Below are positions 1-12,900 of a stretch of 64,000 bases of DNA, piece after piece; the stretch's first letter is position 1; each line of letters begins with the position of its first letter. The notes below the pieces were generated by a model. It did no database searches, had not been told where the DNA came from, and saw only the letters and a list, made by a program, of their open reading frames with translations. This stretch comes from Spirodela intermedia. Its lineage: Eukaryota; Streptophyta; Magnoliopsida; Alismatales; Araceae. The DNA is taken from the NCBI GenBank assembly GCA_902729315.2, contig LR746264.1, forward strand, positions 5,853,878-5,917,877. The letters run 5' to 3'. A program made the translations under genes and the position numbers.

Positions 1-914
1 ATAAACCAATGTCAAGTATAACTATACTTCATAATATCTATTATTTATTAGACATACTATTTCATAAATTATTTGTAATGACTTAGGTATCCTAATAGTG
101 CAATGCTTTATAATGTGACTCAGACATGACATCATTTTTTGTCAAGAAATTATTATACATGAACTAATTTCTGTTTTTTGATTGTCAAAACTTCAAATTG
201 TTTCTAGGGTTTATTTCTAATACAGTACTAATTAAATAGGTAGCTGAAAGGTGCTTGAAAAGTTGTCTTCTGATAATTGATTCACAAAAATAATTACGTG
301 AACCCAACCCAACTTTACTAATGACTAAAATGAACCCAACCCAACTTTACTAATGACTTGCCATTAGCAAAATCCACTAGGAGGATCAAGAAGATTATTA
401 CGTGATTTAGGTTTCCACTAAACCAAGCACATAGCCCTGGTCGCAAGCTCACAGAACTTTAAGGAGAGTGTAAGATGCAAAATTCCTTCACTATATACTG
501 AGATCATTATGGAGGGTCTAGGAGGATGTTGATATCATTGGTGATGTCTTTGAAGCTCCTACGAAGAAGCAATCTTACTACCTTTGGGCCACATCTGTCT
601 GATCAAAAATTAAACCGTATTTTGGGGGGCCACATTACTGTTTCATAATTACAATAAATCTGATGCATGCAACATGGTAGCTAGTTAGTCATTCCTAAGA
701 ATCCCCCGGCAAGATATTACCATGAAGTAAATCCATTAAGTATTTCCTGTCACTGACATTAATAAACTCTTAGTGAAGAGCATTTATCGTAAAAAGTTGA
801 ATCCGCCCTGAATGGATCCGGACGTTGACGAACCATTCCCAAAAAAAGGCCAAGAGGGATGACCCACAAATCAGAAAACATCAACTCTATACCGTCTTAT
901 GTCAACAGGTGGGT
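1..914. other. Downstream flank of OSCA1, no gene seen
   Basis: AT-rich sequence beyond the stop codon of the minus-strand OSCA1 gene. It should contain that gene's 3' untranslated region next to position 914. Only short frames occur and none resembles a known protein. The one structured element is the 28-bp direct repeat at 299-358. Confidence 0.5.
299..358. repeat. 28-bp direct repeat, two copies
   Basis: Two copies of a 28-bp unit rich in AACCCAACCC lie at 299-326 and 331-358, spaced 32 bp apart. It looks like a simple local duplication without coding content. Confidence 0.8.
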
Positions 915-3900
915 CTAAGAGCCAAATTCAAACCCATGTTTCACGGGTCCAGAAGCAGTATTATGAGAGCTCCTCCTTGTTCTTACAAGAGGATTGCTCT
1001 CCTCCTCATCCATGGCAGCAGGCTGCTCGATGTTGTCATTCTTAAAAACGGGGTGGATGTATGCCTCATGGAGATAGGCTTTCAAATTGAAAGCAGGGTC
1101 TGTAGCGCGCTCTAAAGTGTCCCTGACCATTGCATCCTGTTATAAATTAATAGGAGAGTGTACGAATATCAGCTCATTTTCTACAAGATTGGGGGGGGCG
1201 GATAAAATAAGAAAGAATTTAAAATATGAATCGAGACTTTCCTCTAACAACAGCAGCAGAAAATTGGATGCGAATAATTAGTCAAGAGTCGGCCTATAGT
1301 TAAGCAAATCAACACAACTGTAATTGTAGCTTCATGAACCTCCACTTGGGTTTTTTTTCACAGCAATTGCAGCTAGGCAAGGGTGGCTAGAGAGTAGAAA
1401 TGCTAACTTTACCCATGTTATTTCTTGAAACTATATGGAACTGTATTGTCAGTAAGCAGCAGAAAACTCGGATAAAAATTAGACAATACATTTGCTAATA
1501 TTATCACACACCTGCAATGGAAACTTCACAAATGCTGGTTCAAACCGAGTTTTGCATAGAACATGGAACCAGACGGTCAATATGGGAAGAACTAGGAGTA
1601 ATGGAGTAGAATCAGAAGCTTTTTTTGAGGTCATTAGTCCCATCAGTAAGATCTGGGAAATTATCATAGCATATAGTATACGTCTATGCACATCTGGCCA
1701 GAATGCAGCACCGCTCTCATATTGCTGGTGGTAGACATTTATGATCTAGAAAAGGTAAACGTAAATCTTAAAAACCATTGGAAAAAAAAACACTGTTTAG
1801 TCGCAATAAATAAATAAATAAATGTCCAAAAATAAAAAATAAAGATGTCCACGAGTGTAATAAGTGTCGCATATTTCACACAAAAATTATTAACAGGAAT
1901 ATAAAGGAAAATTTCTGTTGCGACAAGGGCCATCAAGGAATTTTTAATGGCCATCAAAATAAAAATAAAAAAAATAATTCTATGGTTCTAGAAGGATTTT
2001 CATAGAGAAGGGGATGCAAAATGAGGAAAGAGAGGTGTAATAAAAGAGGTAGCCATACCTGATGGCGGAAGACGACATAAGCAAAACCAAAGAAGATGAC
2101 AATGAAAGGGAGAAGAATCGGTGTCACCACTGAGTAAACAAGACCGAGCAAGAAATAAAACTGTATTCGAGGTTCAGATGAAGCAAATTCCAGGCTACCA
2201 GGATCCATTGCTTGCTGCCTGTCTTGTTCAGTTTTCACTATAAATGTGTTCCTTAAATGGTACATAATAAGAGGTTTCACCCGAAGAATTTCTGCAGCAA
2301 CCCCAGACCAACCATCAACCATTATATAGGTAATGAAAAATGTTGCTTTCAAAGGGATAGCCACACCGACTGTGATTGGAATGCTGCAAAGAGGATTATA
2401 AATGTGGTCAATATTGTGTCTCCAGAGAGTCTTTGATAGGATAGGGTACAGATTTGAGGTTGTTTTTTACTCACAATCACGAAAAAGTGAATAAATGGGA
2501 CAGAAATTAGAAAACAAACCATGATTTTTCACCGAGAATATGGAGTTCGTTATTTTTTAAAGATAACGGAATTCAAATCCCACAGATTATGATCCAGGGT
2601 CCGTCGAATTTAGTCACAAAAATGCAAGATGAAAGGGACACCAGGTTCACCATACCTATCAATAACAATCTTCAACAAGAACCCCAAAATGGACAGCAGT
2701 GGAAAAAAAAGATTATCTCATCCCACTAAATCATCAGTAGGCCATTCGTCACTAAAAAGGAAGAGCAAGCCATGTCTAAAAATGTATTAATGTGCATTGA
2801 TGATATCACATATCACCAATGTAGGTCGTCAAGCAAGAAAAAGGGAACTTTCAATACATATTAAGGAAACATACTTGCTGGCAGATTGTTTGATCAAACT
2901 GTTAAGCTGTTCAAAAGCTGTTCCTGTTATGATGCTCCCTAGAAATACATTCACCAAGATGAAAAGGTAATATTTTGCAGCAGATCTCCTCTCCAATGTA
3001 GACAGTGAAACGAAGCCTTCTATCTTGGACATTGTCATAAGTATTTTTGGGAGTAGAATAAGGAAAATCTTCAATGCAATCCCAGGGAGGAAACCTTGAA
3101 TGAAGGACTTGATGACCTTTCTGCAGCAGGAAAATATTTTGAATATTTGAAATAGCAAGCATAAACTTGAAACTAACTAGTTCCTGGATAAATTAAATCC
3201 ATAGTAGATTAAAAGGAATCAAAAAACGCTTACATCTCCATTATGGGACTGAGAAATGGCACGACCCTCTCAATGCCCTCAAGGCTTGCAAGAGACTGAA
3301 CAAATGCAATAGGAATCATAAAAAAGAACGTAAGGAAGAACAATGCTACAGCCATAATCAACCTCCGGATTGTGAGCTTTACATATGGAATTGCAAGATT
3401 AGGCCAATACACATCACAAGGTTCTGGAGCCCACTCTGTTAGCCACAATGTTGGATTACTTGACTGCTGTGTTTGAGCACAAACAGCAGCACCCCAGCGG
3501 GTTTTGAAAGAAACAAATGCAACAGGCATTATAGCCTTTGGATCATTGATAACTCGTTCTCTTTCATTAGCTTCCTGCACAAATATTGGCTCTTAGTTTT
3601 TTTCTGATGGAAATATGAGGGTAGAGAGGCAAGAAAGGTTTTTAATCAAAGGGCTCTAAGTCTGAATATAATTCTTCATAACACGATTAAATGGAAGACG
3701 ATGAAGCCATTCATTTGGAAACAGACATAACTTTCTATTGACAAACGTCATGTGGCATGAATGCTAGGGAAGGACAAAAGATGAAATCTTCTTTTAAGCA
3801 ATAACTCTTTTCGTTAATCAGGCGGACTACAAAACCAAATCGATCTATCCTGCATGTGAATTGTGTCGTAACATATTGGCCACTACAATACTAATCAAGG

Positions 3901-6900
3901 CAGTTCAAGCCATATGAAGAGTTTGGTTTGTGTTTGCTGACGGGGGGAGCTCATTTAGCAGTAAACATTAAATATCTAGAAAAGCCCTCTCAAAATTCAT
4001 CTACAGTCAAAGTAAGTCAACCTATTATAAAATCTATACTGTTGAAACTACTGCGCAAAATGAACACACACCGTTTTTACCAAACCAAGTCAAAATGAGG
4101 AGAAACATTTAAATAGAAATCTGTATTTTTGAAAAACTTATAGGCATTGAATCCAGATACTTTCTTTCAATAGAAAAGAGGAAAAATGAGAAATCATCTA
4201 AATTTCGACATATCTTTCATGGATTGAATTTTTTGGATTCAAAATATAGATCTAAATATTATATGATCCACCTAACTTTTCAAAAATACATTTTCGTGAA
4301 AACCTAATTAACGATTTAAGCTTAAAAATAAAAAAATAATTAAGAAAGGCAGAATTTTTAAAATTAAGAATTGATACACGTTCCACATTGCATCAATACC
4401 TAAATGAGAAAACTAATTAGCATGACGCTCAATTTTTATAAAAGTAAGTCTAATACGAATTCATTTCAGAGACCCAAGAAATGTCGATCTAATACGAATT
4501 CATTAGTGACTGATTTGAACATTTAGCAAGATCCCATGAGAATAAAGTTCATATGACATGGCAACAAATGCCGAGCCATATTTGTTGGCATAAAATTTAC
4601 CTCTTTGTGGTAATGTTACTAAAACAGATCAGACAATCATCATCGTTTTGTAAAGTTAGAGGTAATGTAACAATGGTAAAGAAAATGTCACTGAGATCCT
4701 GCCTAAAGAATCAAAATATAAGGGTTAACAAAATGAGATAGCTAAATGGCTCCAAAAAATTACTTCTTCAGATAACTTCACAACTTTTTGAGTGTAGTAT
4801 TCAAGAGCATCCACTCTTTTCCCGCAAAGACCTAAAAAGCCTGTCTATAAACAAAAAGATATATTAAATAACATCTTAAATGTTATTTTACTAAAAAACC
4901 TAAAACATAATAAAGCGTAGACCACAACCATAACAGTCAAAATTTCTTTGAAAAAAATATAGAAGGATCAAAACCATGGAAACATTACAGAAACAGAATA
5001 AACAAATGCAAGATTAAAGCTCATATATGAAGGTATTGTTACCTTGGTTGAGGGTCGTTTACCAGAATTCTTTGAATATTTTATTTCATAGTAGTCGAGC
5101 CAGTTCTGTATTTTTTTCTTTTTCTCCACTAACTTAGAAAGGTAATTAGCATTATACACAACCTGAATGAAAAAAAAGTGCAGATCAAAATCAATATGGC
5201 ATTAAAAAGAAATCAAGGCAGGAATAAATATTTAAACAAAGGAGGAATTTCACATTTGGCACTTTAGACTATGGCATACGGTGGTGATACGGAAAAGTGT
5301 TCATTTCCGAGCCTGCATGTGCATATTTTAAGCTTGGAGGCGCACCCCTCACGCAACAGAAATATGTACAGTAAGGGAGGCAGATCAAATGAGAAATGAA
5401 AATGAAAGGAATCTTGGAAAGCAGACTGCCAGCCAATAAAGTACCTTAGTCGCTGGTAATATTAACAACTGTTAAGTTGGTTTAATAAAATTGAACAGAT
5501 CCTTAATATTATGAAACCCAGGTTATCGTAAAGCATGGAAGAGCACACATATTGACAGATAAGGGGGGCTATAATCTAGTAACAGTGAATTCAGGTTTAA
5601 CATTTTCAGCCAATACTACTCTTTTTCTGACAGAGTAAGGGGAGAGACTGCATCTCTTAAATCGCATGTCGACTTTGCATGAGGGCATGAGTGCTAAAGA
5701 CTTAAGATAGTTGATTACTTGCACTGTCAGAAGCATCCTATTTAAGAGAAGACAAGGACTAATTTATGAATAAAATTAAATGAGCATTCCTTTTGCGTCA
5801 TATGGATGTAGCACAATAAAATCGAATTACAAAAATCTCCCATTGTTTAGGGCAGGATAACCTGATAAAAGGAAAGTGATGATCACTATTTAAGTTAAAC
5901 AGTGATGAAATGATACCTCTAACCTCCAACAAGGCACTGATACTGGAACAAAGAAAGTTATTATATACATTCATTGTTCTAGAGTTGTAAATTGTTTGTG
6001 GTTTGCTTATTTCCTGTTGAAATAAGTTCAAAATAAAATATTCAATACCTGATGCGTGAGATAATGATCAGGGTGGTTCACACAGAAAAAGTGCTCCAGA
6101 TGCTCATTGATTGTTTCATCCGTGTCTGGAGGAACATTTCTCACAAGTACCTGAATCAAGCAAGGAGGGAATGAAATGATCAGCAAATAATGCATAGAAA
6201 ACTGAACTCAGTAGCTCAAATAAAAATCAAAGCTCTGGAATCATCGTTTCTTCAGATATTATCAGGTTTTTACGGCCCAAGTATCAAATAAATAAAATAT
6301 ACTAATTGTTATAAAAAAGAGAAAGACTCGCATACACTCATCTAGATGGGCTGGGATAATACTAGTAAATAATTGTGAATTCAAGCATTCAATAACAAAC
6401 CTAGTGTGATTCACTAGATTATTTCTCTCATTTTCCTCTGATTGTGGATAGATAGGGTATCTTAGATCTAAAAGAAACATCAAACCCTAGGTATTCTTCT
6501 GAGACATTTAATTTTTTGTCCTATTGTAATATATCTATATATATACCAAACCTTAGTATGATTCACTAGAATATTTCTCTCATTTTCGTTTGATTGTGGA
6601 TAAATAGGGTGTCTTAGATCTAAAAGAAACATCAAACCCTAGGTATTCTTCTGAGACATTGACATTTTTCTGTCCTATTTTAATATCTATATATATATAT
6701 ATAAATGAATGGTCGTTATCATCATCTATTTTCTTTGACTTTAAGCCGAATATCTAATGCTTTAATATCATTCGTTCTCATGTTGCATTAAATCCATTGA
6801 TGTACTTAGTAAATGCAGTAGCATTTATAGCACGATCTTAACAGGCTCATCTTGAATCTAATGATGTACCAACCTCTCGCTCCCAGTATAAATGAACTGC

Positions 6901-9900
6901 GAGGGTGCTAGAGAAACTAATACAAAAAAGCCCCTTTATTCTGCATGGGACAAGAGCTAAGAGCGTTCTAGAATTTCTCGGGCATCTGTACCATTTTCAG
7001 TGACCTCAAGCCTCTCCAACTCTGAGGGTAATGAAAACATAGCCTTTTTGAAAGACAATTGATCTTTGATCTCGTGACTGACAACAGTGGACACAGCAAA
7101 TCTATTCTTGTTAGCTCTGTCCTGTGTTGATGACAGTTCCGGGGACAACACAAGAAGGTGGAGAGAGAAAAAAGGGGGGCGTGTACAACTATAGGAAACC
7201 GTTATTGAGTCAGAATGTAAGACAGCTGCCTTATTTCTACTGTGTTTCCCTCATTTCTAGCGCAATAATCACCTCCTTCATCTTTGTTAGTTTTTTTTTT
7301 TCACCCTTGCGTAAAAGTACCGTACGAATTTGTTCTGTTCATTCGTCTCACACCATGATTAGTAAAGATGTCAAAATGAAACGAAATCAAATGAGGATTA
7401 GTCTGAGATCAGTATTTATGGACTTTTTTCTGAGAAAGAACGTAAAAAAACTAGAAGCTATTGTGACAAAAAAAGACTTCAGATTACCATTAGGCATGGA
7501 CAGCAAAGGATTAGAAATGAAAAAAAGTATATTATGTCAAAAAAAATTTGACATAATGCAACTGTTTCTGGTTAATTCCTCAGAGGTATATGACCAAAAT
7601 GCACGAAAACTAGAGTATAAAAATTAATGTTGAAAAATATCTAGAAAATAAGTTGCAAAGTCGCACTAAGAAAACTGCATTAACACTGAATTAAAAAAAA
7701 GTAGCATACGCATGGAGAAGAAAATTGAGAACCAGTAATGGAAGCTCACTGTAAATTGATCAGGACGGCGTCTTTCAGATGCAAGAAAACGCAATCTCAT
7801 GAACGCTATGACCTTATACTCCTTGTATAGAACATAAAATGTCCAGAATGAAAAAACATAGGCCATTACCAAATGGGCCCAAAACCTATATAAAAAAGGA
7901 AGTGCACTAATGTAAAGTCTGTACATCAATAACAGAAAAAAGCATCAGCAGTTAATCTTATACATAACGTAGGGTCAAAACAATTAGCCTTTGGGTTTCA
8001 TTCAAGAAGAAACGAGCACAGCCCCTGCAACAGCCATAGAAACAGTGACAAAGAAGGAAAACTGAGAAAGAAAAGAAAAATAAAAGACAACTCCTTGCGT
8101 TGTGTGCACATGCCAAAGAGTACATCATGTAATGTCACATGATCAATAGACTTAGGCAAACATTTCACTAGACAGACATTGCAGTTTTGTTAGGATGTGC
8201 TAAGCCAACCCCAATTAGTAAATCGGCTCACATCATGGGCTCACACCTACCAACCAATATCTGAAAGTCCCCAGCACATGACATATCCTCCATTTTCCTG
8301 AAAGGTTGGTACAGTTAGGCATACATAGATTTCTCAGGCCTTCCTGTAGAGAGGTAACTGAGGTTCCAACTACAGTCCAACTGTTGATAAGAAAGAGATT
8401 AGAAAGAAACCTAGAATCCAGAAATACTACTCTTCCCTAAGAGTTTTATCAAATAACCTGATGAGTGAAGAAAATATCATTAATCAACAAAAATATCCGA
8501 ACATTTCAATAAAGTTTCCTTGGGGGATGCTAAAAAATCAAGCAAAATGTGTTCAGCACACATGTTCTGTCACTTACTATCATTTAATTTTAACATCTGG
8601 GGCTCAAATCAAGAGGAAGAGCCTTTTTAGGGAGACACATAATTAACTGAAAACCTCAGCATTCCCATGAAGTGTACTAAGGATGATGATGAAATATGAT
8701 GATAAGTGTTAGATTGTGGCCTTGGCCCACTATACACCCTTGTACTTATCCCCCTTTCCCTTTCAATCTCTCAATTCTAAGAGTTGACAGCACCCTTTCT
8801 CTCCACATGGTATCAGAGAAATAGGGGCTCGATCTGTTGCCCTCGCTCTACTGCTCGCGCTGCCATTTCTCCGGCAGCATCTTTGGTGCTGCTTTTATTC
8901 TTGGCAGCTTCATCAAGGCATCCAGCCACTCACCGGTGGCCTCAGCCACCAGTTTCTCCATGCTGCTGCCTGCACAGTATCTCCGTGCTCTCTCTCTCTC
9001 TCACGCAACCCGCCCTGTACAACCCTTGCTGGTGGCCTCAGCCACCAGTTTCTCTGTGCTGCTGCCCATGCAACATCTACACTGCTTTCTCTCTCACACA
9101 GCCCGCCCCACAGCACATGCTGGCCCTCTCTCACCCTCCACACTGGCATGTCTGTACCAACATCTCTTGCCCTCCGCGCCAGCACACTGGCCCTCAGGGT
9201 GCTTATCTCAACGCATCCAGCCCCTCCCTTGCCGGTCTGTACTCTCCAAGGCTGGCATCAACAGCAGGATCTGACCTCAGGGTGTCTTGTGCATCGATCT
9301 GGCCACCTATGAGTCGATCTGACCTCTCCAAGGCCTCTTGTGCATCAATCTGACCCCAGGGCATCCAGCCTTCTCTTGTGTCAGCCCATGATCTCTAGGG
9401 CTTCTTGTGCGTCGGCCTATGCATGCATCTTCTACCTCCTTGGATGCTGTCCGCTTGTGCCTCTTGTCATCTGGTTGAGTTATATCTCTTCCTTTGATGA
9501 TAGATACACTATGGTCATCCTCCCATCATTCGCCCTTGTCTTTGGCGACAATACCTTCCACCTCACCTCTTGCCTCATTCCCTCCCCAACATTCCATCAC
9601 AGCTGCATTGACTCACCTAGCCTATGGCTCGTGGGCATCTACATTCGAAGACTTCCTTCATGCTCATTGACTTCTACATCACCTCTAGTCGCCTCCACCT
9701 GATGTCACATCTTAAGGCTATTTTCATTGGGAGCATCTTCACTCTGTCATCAACACCTGACTTTGTCAAAGTGTTGAGCCTTCCATTATTCAGCCTCTTA
9801 GTCGCCTAAAGCTAGCTCACCTATTATGGTAAACTATCAAGATGATGTATGCAAACAAGACCATCAACCGCACCATCCATCTTTATGAATCACTCTTTAC

Positions 9901-12900
9901 TTGTAAGTAAGATAGTCGATCATTCCATACATATTTCAACAAATTGCAGGATATCGTCACCAAGCTATTTGTCTATCAACCACTGACCACAAATTTGTCC
10001 AATCTCACTCGTATTGTGGCAAACTCTACACAGGGGCCTTTCTTAGCAATCTTCATCTGGAGCTCACCAATTAGATCCATGGTCAGGTTCTCTCTGGCAC
10101 TCAAGTTCCTTTGATGACATATCTTTTCAACAGCTCTTCATGTGCACACCAGCACATCTCTTGCTCATGCCACTACTACAGCCCTCAACTCCTCTACCCT
10201 TACTGCTATAGGAGCTAGTGGAGGTCATACCTCCAAAGACTACCAAGAAGGGGAAACGATCAACTAAGTAGAAGAATTCCTTCCCTCTATGCTTGTATTG
10301 TGGTAAGCAAAATCACTTGACTAAGAAATGTTGAAAGGAGTTTGGTAAGCCAACATGGGTCAAGCTGCGATCAGTAGCAACCTGCCTTCTATGGCTCCTC
10401 TACCTGCATCATCTATTCCCATGGTCCAGATGACCATAACTCTTAAAGAGTATGCAAAATGAAAGGCCTTTCACACTTCCTCTCATAGTTCTTCTGCCAA
10501 CCTTGCCTCCACTTCTACGTATGACACACCCACTTCAAGTACACACTCTACTCGCCTCTTGTACTTCTTAACTTATCAACTCAAGGGCCTCTACCTATAT
10601 GACAGGGTCCCCTACCTTTTCCATTCTCTTACACCCACCAATTATCTTCCTTTTGTCTATGTCCCTAACAATCGTTCTTGCCCTATCAAAGGGTATGGCA
10701 CAACCACTCCTAAACAAGCCTTATGTTCTTGGTTTTCTTAAAAATCTTTTGTTAATTAATGCCATCACTCATATACTACATTGTGTCGTCATCTTCTTTC
10801 CTAACCATTGTGTCTTCTAGGACCTACATACTAGACAAAGGATTGGTTTGGGTCGTGCAAATAGTAGTGGCATCTATGAGCTTGTTCTCGACTCTCCTTC
10901 CTTGAGACTTCTAGCTTTGTTTGCTTCTTCCACACAAAATTCATTAATTTTGTGGCATCACTATTTGGGACATCTATATTTATCAAAACTTCAAAAATCT
11001 CTTCCATGGCTTACTCTTTTTGAGTTTGTGTGTGAGTTGTGTCAACTAGACAAACATCATCACTCTATATATCCACCTCGGGATTTTATCCCTACTTTTT
11101 GACCATTTGACCTCATTCACTATGATGGGGGACCATCTTGAGTTGCTTCTCCGATAAGATTGCAATACTATATTGTTTTTGTTGATGACTATATTCGCAT
11201 TACATGGGTATATCTTCTCAAATACTACTCTTAAGTTTGCGGCATAATCCACTAATGCAACACGAAGATCATCACATTGTACTACCCCCAAGATTCTCTA
11301 CATGGACAACGTCCTAGAGTTTATCCAAAATGCCATTCAAAGCTTCTACAAGAACAATGGCATCATTCATCAAACTACTTGCCCCTACACATCTCAGCAA
11401 AATGGCATCGATGAATGGAAGCAATGACATCTTGACATTACTCCCACACTCATTGTAGTCATGTATGTCCCACACTATCTTTGGTCTGATGCCCTCCTCA
11501 CTATCACCTTACTCATCAATCACCTACCCTTGTCCACTCTTGGTGACATGATTCCATTACATTGACTTTCTCCTCAAACTAACCACTTTCTTTTCCCTCC
11601 CCAAGTATTTAGATGTACTACATTTGCACATGACCATGCTCTCTCTCTCTCTTTAAGTTGACACCTCGTGCCCTAAAAGGTGTCTTCATTGGTTACTCTC
11701 ACACTCAAAAAGATATCGAGTCTATCTTCTTGACACTCGTCAATATCTCACATTTGTGCGGATGTCACCTTCCATGAAGACATCTCGTACTTCTCTTCTT
11801 TTGCTACTCCTCTAGCATCCTCCTCACCACCTCATGGTTTTCCTCCTTCATCCTCATCCCCACTTGTTTTAGTGGTCCATGACTCTCATGCATCTTCACT
11901 ACCCTCCTAGTCCTTGTCGTCTAACCTACTTTGTCAAGTCCTTATCCCCTTCTTTCAGTCTGGTACCACTCTCATTGGTTATCCCTATCTCTCCAACTGA
12001 TGATCTCTATCGTCCCATTGCCTTCACAAAGGCACTCGCTCTTGCACTTGGCATCCCATCTCTCATTTTGTTTCTTATGATCACCTTCACCCTTCCAAGC
12101 CTTTGCTCTCTTTGTCTCATCTAAGGATACCCAAGACACATCATGAGGCTCTCCAAATACTCGAGTGGAAGTTGGCGACGGATGTCAAATACTCTACCTT
12201 GGTTCAAGGCGACACCTAACAACTCGTTCCTTGTCCAATTAATGCCAATGTTGTGACTTGCAAATGGGTGTACTACCTCAAGTACAACCCTGATGACTCT
12301 ACTGCTTATCACAAAGTGCGTCTCATTGCTCGCAACTTCACCCAAGCCTACGACATCGATTACACAAAAACCTTATCTCCCGTGGTTCGTCTCAACTCCA
12401 TTCATGTACTTCTCTCTCTAGTAGTCAATCAAGCGTGGTCTCTCCATCAACTAGATATTTCCAATGCCTTCCTCTATGATGATCTTGCTGAACAAGTATT
12501 CATGGAGCAACCTTTGATATGTTTCTCAAGAGACTTCTCAAGTGTGTTTGCTCAAGTGGGCTATTATCTATGGGCTTCGCTAGAGTCCTCATGCTTGATT
12601 TGAGAAGTTCACGTGTCTCATTATTACTTTTAGTTTTGCTTCATGTATGGCTGATCTAATAGTGATGTGCAAATCCACATGGGGTGGGTGTGTGATGCTT
12701 GCGATCTATGTCAATGATATTCTCCTAACTTGATCAAGTTGGCATCTCTACTTTAAAGGCATATCTTCATCGACACTTCGTGACCCATGATCTTTCCACT
12801 CCACAATATTTCTTGGGGATTGAGTTTACTTATCGTCAAGGAAAACTTACTCTTTCCTAAAAGAAATGTGTTAGACCTTCTGCAAGAGATAAGGCTATTA

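Noticed and set aside
7124-7627. 167-aa plus-strand frame inside OSCA1 intron 3
   Set aside because: AT-rich, basic composition typical of chance frames; antisense to an intron and without homology.
8784-9702. Plus-strand frames of 120-189 aa at the start of the copia element
   Set aside because: They are Ser/Pro/Cys-rich, contain the 96-bp duplication, and show no gag similarity.
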